Assembly (NCBI GenBank): GCA_016342385.1
Contig: JAEINM010000064.1
Location: 1-13,412, forward strand
Origin: Spirochaetaceae bacterium
GTDB taxonomy: Bacteria; Spirochaetota; Spirochaetia; DSM-2461
Direction: 5' to 3'
DNA: 13,412 nucleotides
Below are positions 1-6,329 of this stretch, one piece after another. The notes under the pieces are model-generated. The model did no database searches. It was not told where the DNA came from and saw only the letters and a list, made by a program, of their open reading frames with translations. The translations under genes and the position numbers were made by a program. Each line of letters starts with the position of its first letter. Position 1 is the first letter of the stretch.

Positions 1-203
1 TCCATATTTGATTCTAAATTATCCAGTTCCGTTTTTTCATCGCTGGTAATAAGATTTATGAATATATCATTATCCAGTCTTAGAGGATAAATTTTGCTGA
101 TATCATTTAAAGCAATTTCTCCAAGAGAAAAGACAAGAATCCCTAAAATAATACTAATGGCAATAATCCAGTTGTTAACAGTTGTCTTTATAAGTTGCAT
201 CAT
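1..203 (-). CDS. N-terminus of a membrane-anchored protein of unknown function (3' end outside window)
   Basis: Reading the minus strand from an ATG at 203 gives 67 open codons that run off the left edge. The protein begins MMQLIKTTVNNW, followed by a hydrophobic stretch at about residues 12-28 (WIIAISIILGILVFSLG), then a polar segment with SKIYPLRLDND and acidic residues. This is the pattern of a short cytoplasmic N-terminus, one uncleaved membrane helix and an extracytoplasmic domain, as in sensor kinases, chemoreceptors or export-associated proteins, but too little is present to choose among them. An AAAGGA ribosome-binding site precedes two adjacent ATGs. The second, at 200, has the better spacing of about 7 bases, so the true start is 203 or 200. 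A 9-base inverted repeat lies 18 bases upstream. The plus-strand frame across the same bases lacks a ribosome-binding site and protein-like composition. Confidence 0.6.
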   Translation of the reverse strand, partial: MMQLIKTTVNNWIIAISIILGILVFSLGEIALNDISKIYPLRLDNDIFINLITSDEKTELDNLESNM

Positions 204-220
204 TTTATCCTTTTATTCTG

Positions 221-249
221 GAATGGAAAGAGCCGCGACATTTCCATTC
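221..249. promoter_or_regulatory. Perfect 9-base inverted repeat in the leader of the left-edge gene
   Basis: GAATGGAAA at 221-229 and TTTCCATTC at 241-249 are exact reverse complements separated by 11 bases. The repeat ends 18 bases before the first candidate ATG (203) and is not followed by a T-run on either strand, so it is not a typical intrinsic terminator. It may be a protein-binding operator or an mRNA hairpin near the ribosome-binding site. The structure is directly visible; the role is inferred. Confidence 0.4.
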
Positions 250-295
250 GAGTTCTCATCTCATCATAATATCATCAATACCTGCCACTACATAT

Positions 296-324
296 AAAAA
301 AAACCACTGAGAATTACTCAGAGG
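296..324 (-). terminator. Intrinsic terminator downstream of the SNF2 gene
   Basis: Read on the minus strand, the hairpin is CCTCTGAG, loop TAATT, CTCAGTGG, with a single T-T mismatch in an otherwise 8-position stem. It is followed by a run of eight T (plus-strand A-run 296-303). It lies about 200 bases after the SNF2 stop codon and before the left-edge gene, so it would end transcripts coming from the right. Its 3' arm can also pair with CACTGAG further upstream in the same transcript (plus positions 433-439), an alternative that would open the terminator. Confidence 0.75.
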
Positions 325-522
325 TACTGCGATTGTCGACTTTCTCACATCTTTCGGTGTGACAACTGTAAAATATCCGATAAACACATGAAGCAGAGAG
401 GGAATTTCCGGCAAAGGCTAAACCATTAACAACTCAGTGAATAGATCCGCCTGCGGCAAAATAACTCTTAAAATCACTGGTTCTTCGGGCAAGTAAAAAG
501 AGTCAAAGAAGTTATTTATTTA

Positions 523-3500
523 TCAATTAAACAGGTTAACGATATCATCTTTCCCCAGTGATTTAAAGAAACTGCTTTCCGTGGATACCACATCATCTAT
601 GAGCATTCTCTTTCTATCCTGCATTTCCAGAATTTTATCTTCCACTGTGTCTTTAGCAATAAATTTGTAGGCAATGACTTTATTCTGCTGTCCTATTCTA
701 TGGCTTCTGGCAACAGCCTGAGCTTCAATGGCCGGGTTCCACCAGGGATCAAAGAGAACGACATAATCAGCTGCCGTGAGATTGATACCCACTCCTCCGG
801 CCTTCAGACTGATAAGAAAAACAGAATTGCTCCTATCATTCTGAAAGCTTTTTATCTGTTCATCGCGATTTCTCGTCTGACCATCGAGATAGGAATATTG
901 AATATCACTTAGATCCAGGAATTCTCTGATAATAGCCAGAGATTTCACAAATTGAGAAAATATGAGTATTTTATGGTTCTCCGTTATAATCTCTTTAATC
1001 AGATCTTTCAGCAGTTCAAACTTAGCAGAAATGATATGGTTATAATCACCGGAAACCATTTGAGGGAAATTGGCAGCCTGACGAAGACGCAAAAGAGCTT
1101 CAAAAATGACCATCTGAGATCCACCGACACCATTATCATCAAGAGAATCCTGAACTTTATCCCTATAATACTGCTTGATCTCGTTATAGAGTTTTCTCTG
1201 ATCAAAACCCAATTCAATGTGCTGGACTATCTCTTCTTTTTCCGGCAGATCTTTAACTACATCCTCTTTTTTTCTTCTTAAAATAAAGGGAAAGACTATT
1301 TTCCTTAACAGTTCAGTAGCCCCTTCATCACCTTCATCTTCAATAGGCCTGGCAAAGCGCCGCTTGTACTGTTCTGCCGAACTGAGAAGCCCGGGATTCA
1401 GAAAATCGAACTGGGACCAGAGATCCATAGTATTATTCTCGATGGGAGTTCCGGTCAGAGAGAGGCGATGCCGTGAATTAATCAGTTTAACACTCTTGAA
1501 AATTTGGGAAGAGGCGTTTTTGATATTCTGAGCCTCATCCAGAATCAGGTAGGTAAATTCCATTGAGGTAAAAAGGTCAATATCGTTTCGCAGAGTGTGA
1601 AAGCTCACAAGAATAATATCCTCGTCCTGCAGCTCCAGTTCCGTTTTTGCCCGGCCGGGCCCAAAGTGGCGCAAAGTTTGCAGCCCCGGGGTGAATTTGC
1701 CCGCCTCGTCCTCCCAGTTGGGCATTGTGCTGACGGGCACGACAATCAGGGCTTTTTTCAGGAGCCCTTCTTCTTTGAGTTTCATCAGCAGTGCCAGGGT
1801 CTGAATGGTTTTTCCCAGTCCCATATCATCAGCCAGACAGCCGTTCAGATTATAACGGTTGAGAAAATACAGCCAGTTGAGCCCCGCCTGCTGATAATGA
1901 CGGAGAGTGGCATTCAGTCCCTTCGGCGGCAGTATTTCTTCTATCTGATCAAAATTCTGCAATCCCGCAATAGCGTTACCCAGACGCCGGACCTCCTGAT
2001 CATCGCGGTTATTTATCTCCTCAAATAGAACATCGATGATACCGAGGTTATAAGATGAAAGAGTCAGCTCGCCCTCATCATTCATTCCCATATTTTTAAG
2101 TTGTTCCAGTTTTTCAAGATCCGCCTTTCTAACCAGGTAGAAGGCTCCTTTTCCCTTCAGAAGAGGATCTCCCGGTGTGAAACTGTTGAAATCGGGAGTA
2201 TCAAGAGTACCTTCTGTATCTTTTATCTGTGTTTGTATATCGAGCCAGTCGGACTTTTTACTCACCGTAAAAGAGAATCCGGCTACCATTTTAATTTTCT
2301 GCTTAGCGCCTCTTCTCCGCAACTCCGTCCCGTCACTGATGAGTTTTTCCCCATAATATAAGAGCATCTTATCGACAGAGCTTTTGAATTCAAAAGTAAA
2401 ACCATCTTTGAAGTAGAGATCGCTGTAGATGAGCTTTTCTCCCAGAACTTCACAATAGTAATTGAAGGCTTCTATCTCAAAAGCATTATTCCTGTTGACG
2501 ATGGTAGTGGATTCACTATTTTTATCACTTATAAATGAAGCTGTAGCATTCTGCCTGAAAGCAAACTCCCGATCCAGATATCTAAAGAATAAAGAAATTC
2601 TCGATTTTCTTCCCCTCTCGGAAAATTCCATTATGGGAACCGGTTCCATGTCGAGATAATTGATTCTGTTTTGAGGAAGCTCCACACTTATGCCCGAAGG
2701 CAGCAGCCCTTGCCCGACTTTTTCTGATAGGGAAATAATTTCCTCTTCACTCATTGACGTACTATTGGCAAAAAAATCGATAAGATAGTCTGATGATTCA
2801 TTAATCTCTTTAATATAAAAAATGGTTGAACTGTGTACATCGAAAAGATAAAAAAGCTTTTCCTCTTCATAAAATTCATGGGGCAGAAACAAAGCCCGGG
2901 AAGAGGTATTACCATCGGAAAAAGTGATCTGAGGCATATAAAAAGGATCTCCGCCTTTATGATCATAGAAAACAAAGCTGATATGAGTACTCTTTATCTC
3001 TTTTACAGATATTTCCCGTATTCCCCGGTAATCACGATAATAAAAACAGCTTATTTCACTGTAATAATCCAGGTTAAATCCACTGGAGAGACGAAAAAGC
3101 TCTTTATTTTTTTTCATCAGTTTTAAAAAGGATTTTTCACTTTTATTGAGAACTCCCGTTTGATCTGATGTACCCCATTTACACAGGGGATTTTCATCCT
3201 CTTCGGGATAGTTATTCAAGTGATAGGGCGTTATGGATAACCCCCTGGTCATTGTATCGGTGAAAAAATCCGGTTCTACGACAAAGGCATTTGACCAGGG
3301 AGGTTTTTCATCTTCGCTCTCTCCGGCTTTTGCTATCTTTTCAGGTTCAAAAGGAGCACTCTCTACAGAGTCTTTTATACTTCGGATCTGAGAATCCACT
3401 GTCTCAAAGGCGGATTTCTTCTCTTTTAATACCTGAGATTCCGCCTCGTCTACCAGCTTTTCTGGTTTAACAGGGACTCTTTCAGTGATTTTTTTTGTTT

Positions 3501-3696
3501 CTTGAGGAATATCTGTTTCCAGATCGGCAAACAGGGGCAGATCATCAAACAGAAGGAGAGAATGATCCTTGGGAGGATTCTCCTCTGGGTTCAATCTCTT
3601 TGAGTTTTTTCTTACTGTCTTTTTTGCTTTCTTCTTAAGAACTTCCGGTTCTTCGACCTGAAGCTCAAAGTCTTCAAAAAGATACTGCTGTTCCAT
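523..3696 (-). CDS. SNF2-family ATPase (bacterial SWI2/SNF2 helicase-like protein)
   Basis: This is a 1057-residue SWI2/SNF2-type double-stranded-DNA translocase of helicase superfamily 2. Lobe 1 shows ADDMGLGKTIQ (Walker A, about 622-632), VPVSTMPNW (653-661), DEAQ (Walker B, 720-723) and LTGTPIENN (747-755). Lobe 2 shows LIFSQF (911-916), LKAGGVGINL (964-973) and QAVARSHRIGQ (993-1003, with the arginine finger), so ATPase activity is expected. Residues 150-590 fit the poorly conserved SNF2-associated region of bacterial members. No CxC...CxH SWIM zinc finger is visible. Residues 1-140 are a charged, probably disordered tail with two acidic-aromatic patches (YLFEDFEL and LLLFDDLPLFADL). AAGGA lies 4 bases before the ATG. 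The gene starts just after the proS terminator and shows no good promoter of its own, so read-through from proS is likely. Its role (transcription recycling, repair or chromosome maintenance) is unknown. No defence genes adjoin it. Confidence 0.93.
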   Translation of the reverse strand: MEQQYLFEDFELQVEEPEVLKKKAKKTVRKNSKRLNPEENPPKDHSLLLFDDLPLFADLETDIPQETKKITERVPVKPEKLVDEAESQVLKEKKSAFETVDSQIRSIKDSVESAPFEPEKIAKAGESEDEKPPWSNAFVVEPDFFTDTMTRGLSITPYHLNNYPEEDENPLCKWGTSDQTGVLNKSEKSFLKLMKKNKELFRLSSGFNLDYYSEISCFYYRDYRGIREISVKEIKSTHISFVFYDHKGGDPFYMPQITFSDGNTSSRALFLPHEFYEEEKLFYLFDVHSSTIFYIKEINESSDYLIDFFANSTSMSEEEIISLSEKVGQGLLPSGISVELPQNRINYLDMEPVPIMEFSERGRKSRISLFFRYLDREFAFRQNATASFISDKNSESTTIVNRNNAFEIEAFNYYCEVLGEKLIYSDLYFKDGFTFEFKSSVDKMLLYYGEKLISDGTELRRRGAKQKIKMVAGFSFTVSKKSDWLDIQTQIKDTEGTLDTPDFNSFTPGDPLLKGKGAFYLVRKADLEKLEQLKNMGMNDEGELTLSSYNLGIIDVLFEEINNRDDQEVRRLGNAIAGLQNFDQIEEILPPKGLNATLRHYQQAGLNWLYFLNRYNLNGCLADDMGLGKTIQTLALLMKLKEEGLLKKALIVVPVSTMPNWEDEAGKFTPGLQTLRHFGPGRAKTELELQDEDIILVSFHTLRNDIDLFTSMEFTYLILDEAQNIKNASSQIFKSVKLINSRHRLSLTGTPIENNTMDLWSQFDFLNPGLLSSAEQYKRRFARPIEDEGDEGATELLRKIVFPFILRRKKEDVVKDLPEKEEIVQHIELGFDQRKLYNEIKQYYRDKVQDSLDDNGVGGSQMVIFEALLRLRQAANFPQMVSGDYNHIISAKFELLKDLIKEIITENHKILIFSQFVKSLAIIREFLDLSDIQYSYLDGQTRNRDEQIKSFQNDRSNSVFLISLKAGGVGINLTAADYVVLFDPWWNPAIEAQAVARSHRIGQQNKVIAYKFIAKDTVEDKILEMQDRKRMLIDDVVSTESSFFKSLGKDDIVNLFN

Positions 3697-3725
3697 AATA
3701 TCCTTAAACAGATAGATATATTATT

Positions 3726-3756
3726 AAAAAAAGGCCACCATTCAGTGACCTTTTTT
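3726..3756 (-). terminator. Intrinsic terminator of proS
   Basis: On the minus strand the sequence is an A-run, GGTCAC, loop TGAATG, GTGGCC and then seven T. The stem is fully paired if one G-U wobble is allowed, and the flanking A and T runs can extend it. The wobble favours the minus strand, because the plus-strand version has a C-A mismatch. It begins 23 bases beyond the proS stop codon and leaves only 29 bases between its T-run and the SNF2 start codon. Confidence 0.85.
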
Positions 3757-3779
3757 CCCAATATTCATTACTTAGTTAT

Positions 3780-5303
3780 TTAATAAGATTTCGCAAATAC
3801 AACCCGCATAGAACTATCTTCCCCGCAGTTAATACATTTACCCTCTTCAGGTTTTCCATGGAGAGGAATATTTCTGATTGTTATTTTCAGTTCTTTTAAA
3901 TCTTCTTCACATTTTGCCGATCCACACCAGTGAGACATGGCAAAACCGCCATGGATTTCCGGTTTTTCTTTATTTTCCGGAGTAAAAAAAGCATCAAAAT
4001 CCTTAGTATCATCTATGATTTTTGTATTATCTTCTCTAAATGCCTTCGCTCTTTCAAAGAGGTTATTCTGAATATCATCGAGAGTTTCATGTATGGAAGC
4101 AATAAACTCATCTTTGTTGATAAATTCTTTTTTAAGTTCGGGATTATCTCTTCGCAAGACAGCCAGAGAATTCTTTTCAATATCTCTCATACCAACTTCG
4201 ACTTTTAGTGGAACACCTTTTTTAATCCATTCCCAGTTTTTCTCACCACCTCTCAAATCTCTGTCATCTGTTTCTATAACAAGGTGCCTTTCGTGATAGC
4301 GGCCATGAGCTTTTATCCCGGTCTTAACATCATCGATATAAGCCAGAACAGTTTCTCTCTCTTCATCAGTTTTATATATAGGCAGAAAAACCACATGAGA
4401 CGAAGCAATTCGCGGAGGAAGGACCAGCCCATTATCATCGGAATGAACCATAATAAGGGCTCCTATCAAACGAGTGGAAACACCCCAGGATGTCGTCCAG
4501 GCATATTCTTCTTTCGTCTCTTTTGACTGAAATTTAATGCCTGCTGCTTTAGCGAATTTCTGTCCAAGGAAGTGCGAAGTTCCAGCCTGTAGAGCTTTTT
4601 TATCCTGCATCATTGCTTCAATGGAATATGTCGAAACAGCTCCGGGGAATCTCTCGGACTCACTCTTTTCACCTATTATTACGGGAACAGCCAGAATTTT
4701 CTCTGCAAAATCTCTATAGACATTGAGCATTTTCAAGGTTTCATCTACAGCTTCCTGCTTAGTAGCATGAGCCGTATGGCCTTCCTGCCAGAGAAACTCG
4801 GCTGTTCTGAGGAACAGTCTGGTTCTTCTCTCCCAACGGACAACATTAGCCCACTGATTAATCAGAACAGGCAGATCCCTATAGGAGTTGACCCATTTGG
4901 CAAATGAAGCACCAATAATCGTCTCACTGGTCGGCCTTACGATCAGAGGTTCATCCAGTTCCCCATCGGGAACCAGAGTGCCCTCTTCATTCTTAGTCAG
5001 TTTATGATGAGTAACGACTGCACATTCAGTAGCAAAACCATCAACATGATCAGCTTCCTTCTGGAGATAGCTCAGAGGAATAAAAAGAGGGAAATAGGCA
5101 TTTTTATGACCAGTTTCCTTAAACATATCATCAAGCTCTCTCTGCATGTTTTCCCAAATGGCGTAACCCCATGGTTTTATAACCATACACCCCCGAACAT
5201 CACTGTTCTCCGCCATATCGGCAGCTTTTATTACTTCCTGATACCAGATGGGATAATCCTCATCTCTTCGGGGATTTATTGCTGTTTTGTTGTTTTTTGC
5301 CAT
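3780..5303 (-). CDS. proS: Prolyl-tRNA synthetase, archaeal/eukaryotic-like (type 3)
   Basis: This 507-residue cytoplasmic class II aminoacyl-tRNA synthetase charges tRNA(Pro) with proline. Visible motifs are RPTSETI (123-129, the TxE proline-binding loop), class II motif 2 within VVRWERRTRLFLRTAEFLWQ (154-173) with EGHTAHAT following, and motif 3 in TSWGVSTRLIGALIMVHSDD (271-290). An anticodon-binding domain spans about 300-405. The C-terminal domain has four cysteines (C460, C465, C490, C493) as a likely zinc site, and the protein ends in tyrosine, as is usual for this type. There is no editing (INS) insertion between motifs 2 and 3, which separates it from the longer E. coli-type enzyme. 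AGGA lies 7 bases before the ATG. It has its own promoter (5357-5385) and terminator (3726-3756), so it appears to be a single-gene unit with possible read-through to the SNF2 gene. Confidence 0.97.
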   Translation of the reverse strand: MAKNNKTAINPRRDEDYPIWYQEVIKAADMAENSDVRGCMVIKPWGYAIWENMQRELDDMFKETGHKNAYFPLFIPLSYLQKEADHVDGFATECAVVTHHKLTKNEEGTLVPDGELDEPLIVRPTSETIIGASFAKWVNSYRDLPVLINQWANVVRWERRTRLFLRTAEFLWQEGHTAHATKQEAVDETLKMLNVYRDFAEKILAVPVIIGEKSESERFPGAVSTYSIEAMMQDKKALQAGTSHFLGQKFAKAAGIKFQSKETKEEYAWTTSWGVSTRLIGALIMVHSDDNGLVLPPRIASSHVVFLPIYKTDEERETVLAYIDDVKTGIKAHGRYHERHLVIETDDRDLRGGEKNWEWIKKGVPLKVEVGMRDIEKNSLAVLRRDNPELKKEFINKDEFIASIHETLDDIQNNLFERAKAFREDNTKIIDDTKDFDAFFTPENKEKPEIHGGFAMSHWCGSAKCEEDLKELKITIRNIPLHGKPEEGKCINCGEDSSMRVVFAKSY

Positions 5304-5314
5304 TGGGTAATCCT

Positions 5315-5369
5315 ATTTTATGTAAAATTGAAAATTTCTTTCTATAAGAGATGATCATTTTATGTAAAA
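5315..5369. promoter_or_regulatory. Duplicated 13-base operator-like sequence in the proS leader
   Basis: The 13-base sequence ATTTTATGTAAAA occurs identically at 5315-5327 and 5357-5369, 42 bases apart. Its core TTTTA-N2-TAAAA is dyad-symmetric. The upstream copy covers the proposed -10 box of proS; the other lies directly next to the AGGA ribosome-binding site (5311-5314). Such spacing, four helical turns, is what one expects of a two-site repressor operator, although AT-rich leaders can produce such matches by chance. No regulator is visible in the window. Confidence 0.35.
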
Positions 5370-5385
5370 CCATGAAAAATTTCAA
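5357..5385 (-). promoter_or_regulatory. Sigma70-like promoter of proS
   Basis: On the minus strand TTGAAA (5385-5380) and TAAAAT (5362-5357) are separated by exactly 17 bases. Each differs from the consensus TTGACA/TATAAT at one position. The predicted start of transcription is near 5350, giving a leader of roughly 45 bases before the proS ATG. It lies between the repeat cluster and proS, so proS need not depend on transcription from the transposase gene. Confidence 0.6.
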
Positions 5386-5482
5386 TGGTGTTAGAAAGGA
5401 ATGATAGAGAAAGAGGATTGACGGTAATTAAAACCATTTATTCATAATTTCTATAATTTAAAATATCAATCACAATAACGAT

Positions 5483-5510
5483 GTAGAGACAAGGCATGCC
5501 TTGTCTCTAC
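5483..5510. repeat. 28-base perfect palindrome, copy 1
   Basis: GTAGAGACAAGGCA followed directly by its exact reverse complement, giving a perfect 28-base palindrome with GCATGC at its centre. It lies just downstream of the transposase gene and is followed by a half copy at 5514-5532. Confidence 0.9.
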
Positions 5511-5513
5511 GGA

Positions 5514-5532
5514 GGCATGCCTTGTCTCTACG
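5514..5532. repeat. Half copy of the palindrome that supplies the transposase stop codon
   Basis: GGCATGCCTTGTCTCTACG is the right part of the palindrome without its left arm. On the minus strand its CGTAGAGAC supplies the TAG stop codon (5528-5530) of the transposase gene, so the last codons of that gene border directly on repeat DNA. Confidence 0.8.
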
Positions 5533-6106
5533 ATGGTATATGAAACCTATCATCTCTCCAATTTTTTGGATTATTGATTATATACTTTTTAATCTGCAAA
5601 TATGCTTTATTATCCCTTACAATCAGGTCATAAAAACGTGATTGCCATTGGAATTCCAATCCCAAAGAATGTGCTTGCCTGGATACGGCGGATTTATATG
5701 ATCCAATAATTGATGAAATCGTATTTTTCCCTTGATTTTGATAACGATTATGTCCGATTTGATCCATTGATGTAGAGACAAGGCATGCCTTGTCTCTACG
5801 GTTGGTATCATTATAATTTGAATAATTGTACGGTTTTTCAATGATTAATATGCCGTGAACATGGTTCGGCATGACAACAAAAGAATCCAATTTGATATAA
5901 TTCGAATGGTTTTTTATTTCATACCAATAATGATTTACCAGAATACCTATATCCGATAAACACATTTTGTTGTCTTTGATCTCGCCGAAAAAATGCAATC
6001 GGTATTTTGTGCATATGGTAATAAAATATATAGCATTCCATCCATAATCCCATTTTTGTAATCGTGTAGATGTTGTTCGGTACTTGTTATTGTAAAGATC
6101 CGGCAT
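5528..6106 (-). CDS. REP-associated tyrosine transposase (Y1/HUH family)
   Basis: This 192-residue protein is a Y1-type single-strand transposase of the RAYT group, which recognises and nicks REP-like palindromes. The HUH metal-binding motif is in MPNHVHG (residues 79-85, H82 and H84). The likely nucleophilic tyrosine is Y175 in KKYIINNPKNW, the conserved C-terminal RAYT signature, preceded by FQWQSRFYDLIVR (152-164). The N-terminal WDYGWNAIYFITICT is also typical. AAGGA lies about 8 bases before the ATG. Residues 103-112 (RRDKACLVST) are encoded by a complete palindrome in the variable linker between the HUH core and the C-terminal helices, without breaking the frame or the motifs. The stop codon lies in another repeat. 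All catalytic motifs are intact, so the protein could be active. It shares the strand of the hydroxylase operon but has no functional link to it. Confidence 0.92.
   Translation of the reverse strand: MPDLYNNKYRTTSTRLQKWDYGWNAIYFITICTKYRLHFFGEIKDNKMCLSDIGILVNHYWYEIKNHSNYIKLDSFVVMPNHVHGILIIEKPYNYSNYNDTNRRDKACLVSTSMDQIGHNRYQNQGKNTISSIIGSYKSAVSRQAHSLGLEFQWQSRFYDLIVRDNKAYLQIKKYIINNPKNWRDDRFHIPS
5772..5799. repeat. 28-base perfect palindrome, copy 2, inside the transposase gene
   Basis: This has the same 28 bases as copy 1, located within the coding region and read in frame as RDKACLVS-like residues. The bases following it (GGTTGGTAT) match those following the half copy at 6241-6261, so it belongs to the same repeat family with shared flanks. 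Confidence 0.9.
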
Positions 6107-6206
6107 TATGAAATTCCTTGTATATAATTGTGAATATGGTAATTACAAACATATACAGGCGAAATATCATTTCGAATTCAAATTTTGGAATAAAATTTAA
6201 TAAATT

Positions 6207-6240
6207 ACCGTAGAGACAAGGCATGCCTTGTCTCTACGGT
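6207..6240. repeat. 34-base perfect palindrome, copy 3
   Basis: This is the same 28-base core extended by ACC and GGT, making a perfect palindrome of 34 bases. It lies between xdhD and the transposase gene. As RNA on the minus strand it forms a strong hairpin followed by the AT-rich stretch AATTTATTAAATTTTATT, so it may also terminate or stabilise the hydroxylase operon transcript. Confidence 0.9.
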
Positions 6241-6261
6241 GGCATATCTTGTCTCTACGGT
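6241..6261. repeat. Diverged half copy of the palindrome
   Basis: GGCATATCTTGTCTCTACGGT matches the right part of the palindrome with two adjacent changes (GC to AT) near the centre. It directly follows copy 3, as the half copy at 5514 follows copy 1. Confidence 0.75.
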
Positions 6262-6329
6262 TGGTATTTATACGATTTTTATCAATTGAGATAAATGGCA
6301 TCATCACAATTGGTAAAAAATATTACTCT

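Larger units (their letters stand above)
204..522. other. Gene-free interval between the SNF2 gene and the left-edge gene
   Basis: This 319-base interval has no gene I can support. Both flanking genes are on the minus strand, so it holds the 3' end of the SNF2 transcript and the leader of the left-edge gene. It contains an intrinsic terminator (296-324), an inverted repeat (221-249), a small hairpin with TCACA/TGTGA arms (345-362) and a GC palindrome CCGCCTGCGG (447-456). In the frame of the SNF2 gene the minus strand stays open for some distance beyond the stop, with one TAG near 424, but the conceptual peptide matches no family I know. No tRNA or standard structural RNA was recognised. Confidence 0.6.
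5483..6261 (-). mobile_element. RAYT gene with flanking and internal palindromic repeats
   Basis: A REP-associated tyrosine transposase gene (5528-6106) is bracketed on both sides by the same arrangement: a full 28-base palindrome followed directly by a half copy in the same orientation (5483-5532 on one side, 6207-6261 on the other). A third full palindrome is inside the gene. RAYTs are known to be linked to, and thought to act on, such REP-type palindromes. They are mostly domesticated single-copy genes and not classical insertion sequences. The outer limits given are simply the outermost repeat bases; no target-site duplication was identified. Confidence 0.7.

Noticed and set aside
94..297. 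Plus-strand open frame of 67 codons at the left edge
   Set aside because: It has no ribosome-binding site and no recognisable protein features. The minus strand over the same bases reads as a membrane-anchored N-terminus with a good AAAGGA site.
320..522. Pseudogene or C-terminal extension in the frame of the SNF2 gene
   Set aside because: The frame is open for a while after the stop, but it begins behind tandem stops (TGA TAA), contains a further TAG and matches no family I know. Chance is sufficient.
523..3696. SNF2 protein as part of an anti-phage system such as DISARM
   Set aside because: No methyltransferase, nuclease, phospholipase D or DUF1998-type neighbour is present. The adjacent genes are proS and a membrane-protein fragment, and the domain layout is that of an ordinary stand-alone bacterial SNF2 protein.
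5420..5480. Plus-strand promoter with TTGACG and TATAAT-like boxes
   Set aside because: The spacing between the two boxes is wrong and there is no plus-strand gene to drive. The region is simply AT-rich.
5483..6261. Palindromic repeats as a CRISPR array
   Set aside because: The copies are perfect self-palindromes at irregular distances, with a coding gene between them and no regular spacers. They fit REP-type repeats beside a RAYT gene.
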